This document shows positions 62,701-64,000 of a stretch of 64,000 nucleotides of DNA, one piece after another. Both the position numbers and the translations under genes were made by a program. The stretch is from Paraburkholderia sp. (GTDB taxonomy: Bacteria; Pseudomonadota; Gammaproteobacteria; Burkholderiales; Burkholderiaceae), in the NCBI RefSeq assembly GCF_028283785.1, contig NZ_JAPWKB010000017.1, positions 1 to 64,000 on the forward strand. The letters are read 5' to 3'. Below the pieces are notes generated by a model. That model did not search any database. It had not been told where the DNA came from and saw nothing but the letters and a program-made list of their open reading frames with translations. How positions within the stretch are numbered: the stretch's first letter is position 1; each line of letters starts with the position of its first letter.

Positions 62701-63126
62701 GTACGCGAGCACGTGAGTGCGCGCCGGATCGGTGCGGCGCGCTTCGGCGCGCGCATTGGCCTCAGCGGTCGCAGCATTGTTACGGAAGGCTTCAAGCCAG
62801 CGAATCAGCTCCGGCCGCAACTCGCCGGGCGCCGGTTCGCCCATCTGCTTTTCGAGTCCCGCCAGCAAGGTGGCGGCGACGTGTTTGCAGTTGTAGCCGA
62901 CCGGACACGAGCAGTCGCCGATGATCTTCGCGCCGTCGTCGAGATCGTAAAAATGGATATGAACCCGGTACGGCGCGCGCTGCGTGCCTTGCACCTCGGC
63001 GCTCAGCGAGTCGTTGTTGTCCCAGCGAAGATGCGATACCGCGTCGATATACGTGCGCGCCTTGGCGACCGTGGGATCGCCCAACCATTTATTGACCTGC
63101 GAACGCTCGTAGAAAACTGGCGACAT
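59746..63126 (-). CDS. SNF2-family helicase with N-terminal SWIM zinc finger
   Basis: 1126 residues. The SWIM motif [11 protein letters not shown] is at about residue 70, then a long bacterial SNF2-specific middle, then the ATPase: [17 protein letters not shown] (motif I), [12 protein letters not shown] (motif II), [18 protein letters not shown] (motif III), LFSQFTGML (IV) and [21 protein letters not shown] ... DRAHRLGQ (V-VI). Predicted dsDNA translocase; bacterial relatives are linked to RNA polymerase or DNA repair. Start at MSPVFYE, because the residues before it are unlike the family. Confidence 0.92.
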   Translation of the reverse strand: [1126 protein letters not shown]

Positions 63127-63384
63127 CCGGGAGACCCATCCATGCTGTTCAAATCGGCGGTGGCGGCAATGCGGATGCACGACGGACGCGGTGCGGAGAC
63201 GGCCGGCGCGCGTTCACGATTGCGGTGAACCTCGCCTGACCGGCATAAATCGACCACGCCGCGCTCGCGGACCTGCATCGCTTGCCTTGAGCCTGACTAT
63301 TTTACGCGTGCATTTCGAACGGGCGTGCACGTCGATCGGGCGTTGGCCATCTGGCCAGGGTCGATCCGGCGTCGCGCGGCGCCG
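63127..63384. other. Intergenic region between helicase and DeoR-like gene
   Basis: Holds the promoter of the minus-strand helicase and the tail of the DeoR-like gene. An AT-richer patch (GACTATTTTACGCGTGC, about 63293-63309) may hold a -10 element on the minus strand. No gene seen. Confidence 0.4.
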
Positions 63385-64000
63385 TTACGCGGACGGACAA
63401 TCCGCCGGGCCGGTTGCATCGGCGTCGTCTTCGACGCCCGATCCGGCGTCGTCAGCGGCGCCACATACGATCTCCACGTCCGATTCGGTCAACAGATGCG
63501 CAAGCGGCGGCGGCGCTTCGTCGGTGATCAGCAGATCCACCGCGTCGCTGCCGAATGCATGCACCAGCGCACTATGGCCGAATTTGGTGTGATCGGCGAC
63601 GACGACCCGCACTTCCGCTTGCCGGAATGCCGCCAGCGCATACGCGACGTCGGCGGGATGGGCGTTCATGAAGCGCGCCTGCGCGTCGATCGCGGTGACG
63701 GAGACGATCGCATAGCGCACATAGAACTGTCGGAGAAACGCCAGCGTGCTGTCACCGAACGCGCACGCGTCGTCGGAACGCAATTCGCCGCCTGCGAGAA
63801 AAACCCGGTTTCCATTCGATGCCGCAAGAATCCGTCCCACTTCCGTCGAATTCGTCACGACCGTCAAACGCGAGCGCGTCAGCAGCGCCTGCGCGATATG
63901 CACGGCGGTCGTGCCGCCGTCGATGATCAGCGAATCGCCGTCGCGCACCCGCTCGGCGACATTCAACGCCAGCGCCTGCTTGGCCGGACGGTTTTCGATC
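63385..64000 (-). CDS. DeoR-family transcriptional regulator (C-terminal part, runs off the right edge)
   Basis: About 205 residues are visible; the frame stays open to the edge. The DeoR effector domain is clear: NRPAKQALALNVAERVRDGDSLIIDGGTTAVHIAQ, then VVTNSTEVGR, VFLAGGELRSDD, and VVVADHTKFGHSALV with the ribose/sugar-phosphate-type SKF-like loop. The N-terminal helix-turn-helix lies outside the window. DeoR proteins usually respond to phosphorylated sugars; no target is visible here. The tail is acidic. Confidence 0.85.
   Translation of the reverse strand, partial: IENRPAKQALALNVAERVRDGDSLIIDGGTTAVHIAQALLTRSRLTVVTNSTEVGRILAASNGNRVFLAGGELRSDDACAFGDSTLAFLRQFYVRYAIVSVTAIDAQARFMNAHPADVAYALAAFRQAEVRVVVADHTKFGHSALVHAFGSDAVDLLITDEAPPPLAHLLTESDVEIVCGAADDAGSGVEDDADATGPADCPSA

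Overview
The window is high-GC DNA from a beta-proteobacterium of the Burkholderiaceae, most likely Paraburkholderia, Caballeronia or a close relative. This rests on remembered protein families (a BetR-type response regulator, a 3-hydroxybutyrate oligomer hydrolase lipoprotein, DUF3309, CobN with ChlI/vWA partners), on codon bias, and on an intergenic repeat built around an AAAGAAAAGTAGG hairpin. No database search was run. No rRNA, tRNA, CRISPR array or prophage was recognised.

Layout. 0-7 kb: zwf, then a hydroxyproline-catabolic block (delta1-pyrroline-2-carboxylate reductase, trans-3-hydroxy-L-proline dehydratase, divergent GntR/FCD regulator), a small secreted Cys-rich protein and a DAO-type flavin oxidoreductase. 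7-10.4 kb: a BetR-HTH/receiver regulator facing a hybrid histidine kinase. 10.7-13.4 kb: a phosphoribosyltransferase with a HAD-like C-terminus, and a NERD-helicase gene cut in two by an in-frame stop. 13.6-17.5 kb: two genes (GST, LysR) bracket a repeat island with 164-bp inverted repeats and a decayed IS110-type element. 17.5-20.3 kb: GST plus a three-domain iron-sulfur flavoprotein. 20.6-23.8 kb: a PAS/LOV-like GGDEF-EAL protein. 24-30.5 kb: 3HB-oligomer hydrolase, HD-domain protein, membrane protein, GlxA-type regulator, DUF445 protein. 30.5-34.3 kb: an SbcCD/YhaNO-like nuclease-ATPase pair. 34.4-38.1 kb: chemoreceptor, outer-membrane barrel, lipoprotein. 38.2-45.8 kb: darcynin/TetR pair, thioredoxin-like protein, YjbQ, class I aldolase, aldo/keto reductase, DUF3309, and a coupled glucose dehydrogenase-GH15 pair. 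46-48.4 kb: hypothetical protein, glycosyltransferase 2, YcgR/PilZ protein. 48.4-59.6 kb: a cobalamin block. 59.7-64 kb: SWIM/SNF2 helicase and a DeoR regulator running off the right edge.

The clearest functional unit is the cobalamin block. Leftward, a B12 riboswitch precedes cobW-cobN-chlI-like-vWA (cobalt supply and insertion). Rightward, cobA-cobE-cobO-cobB-bluB overlap or nearly abut one another and cover uroporphyrinogen III methylation, a CobE step, corrinoid adenosylation, a,c-diamide formation and DMB synthesis. The other corrin-ring genes must lie elsewhere. A second unit is the trans-3-hydroxy-L-proline route, with its regulator read from the same intergenic region. The most unusual sequence-level observations are the split NERD-helicase, the inverted 164-bp repeats around the IS, the LOV-like motif in the cyclic-di-GMP enzyme, and an apparent one-base insertion at the start of cobN.
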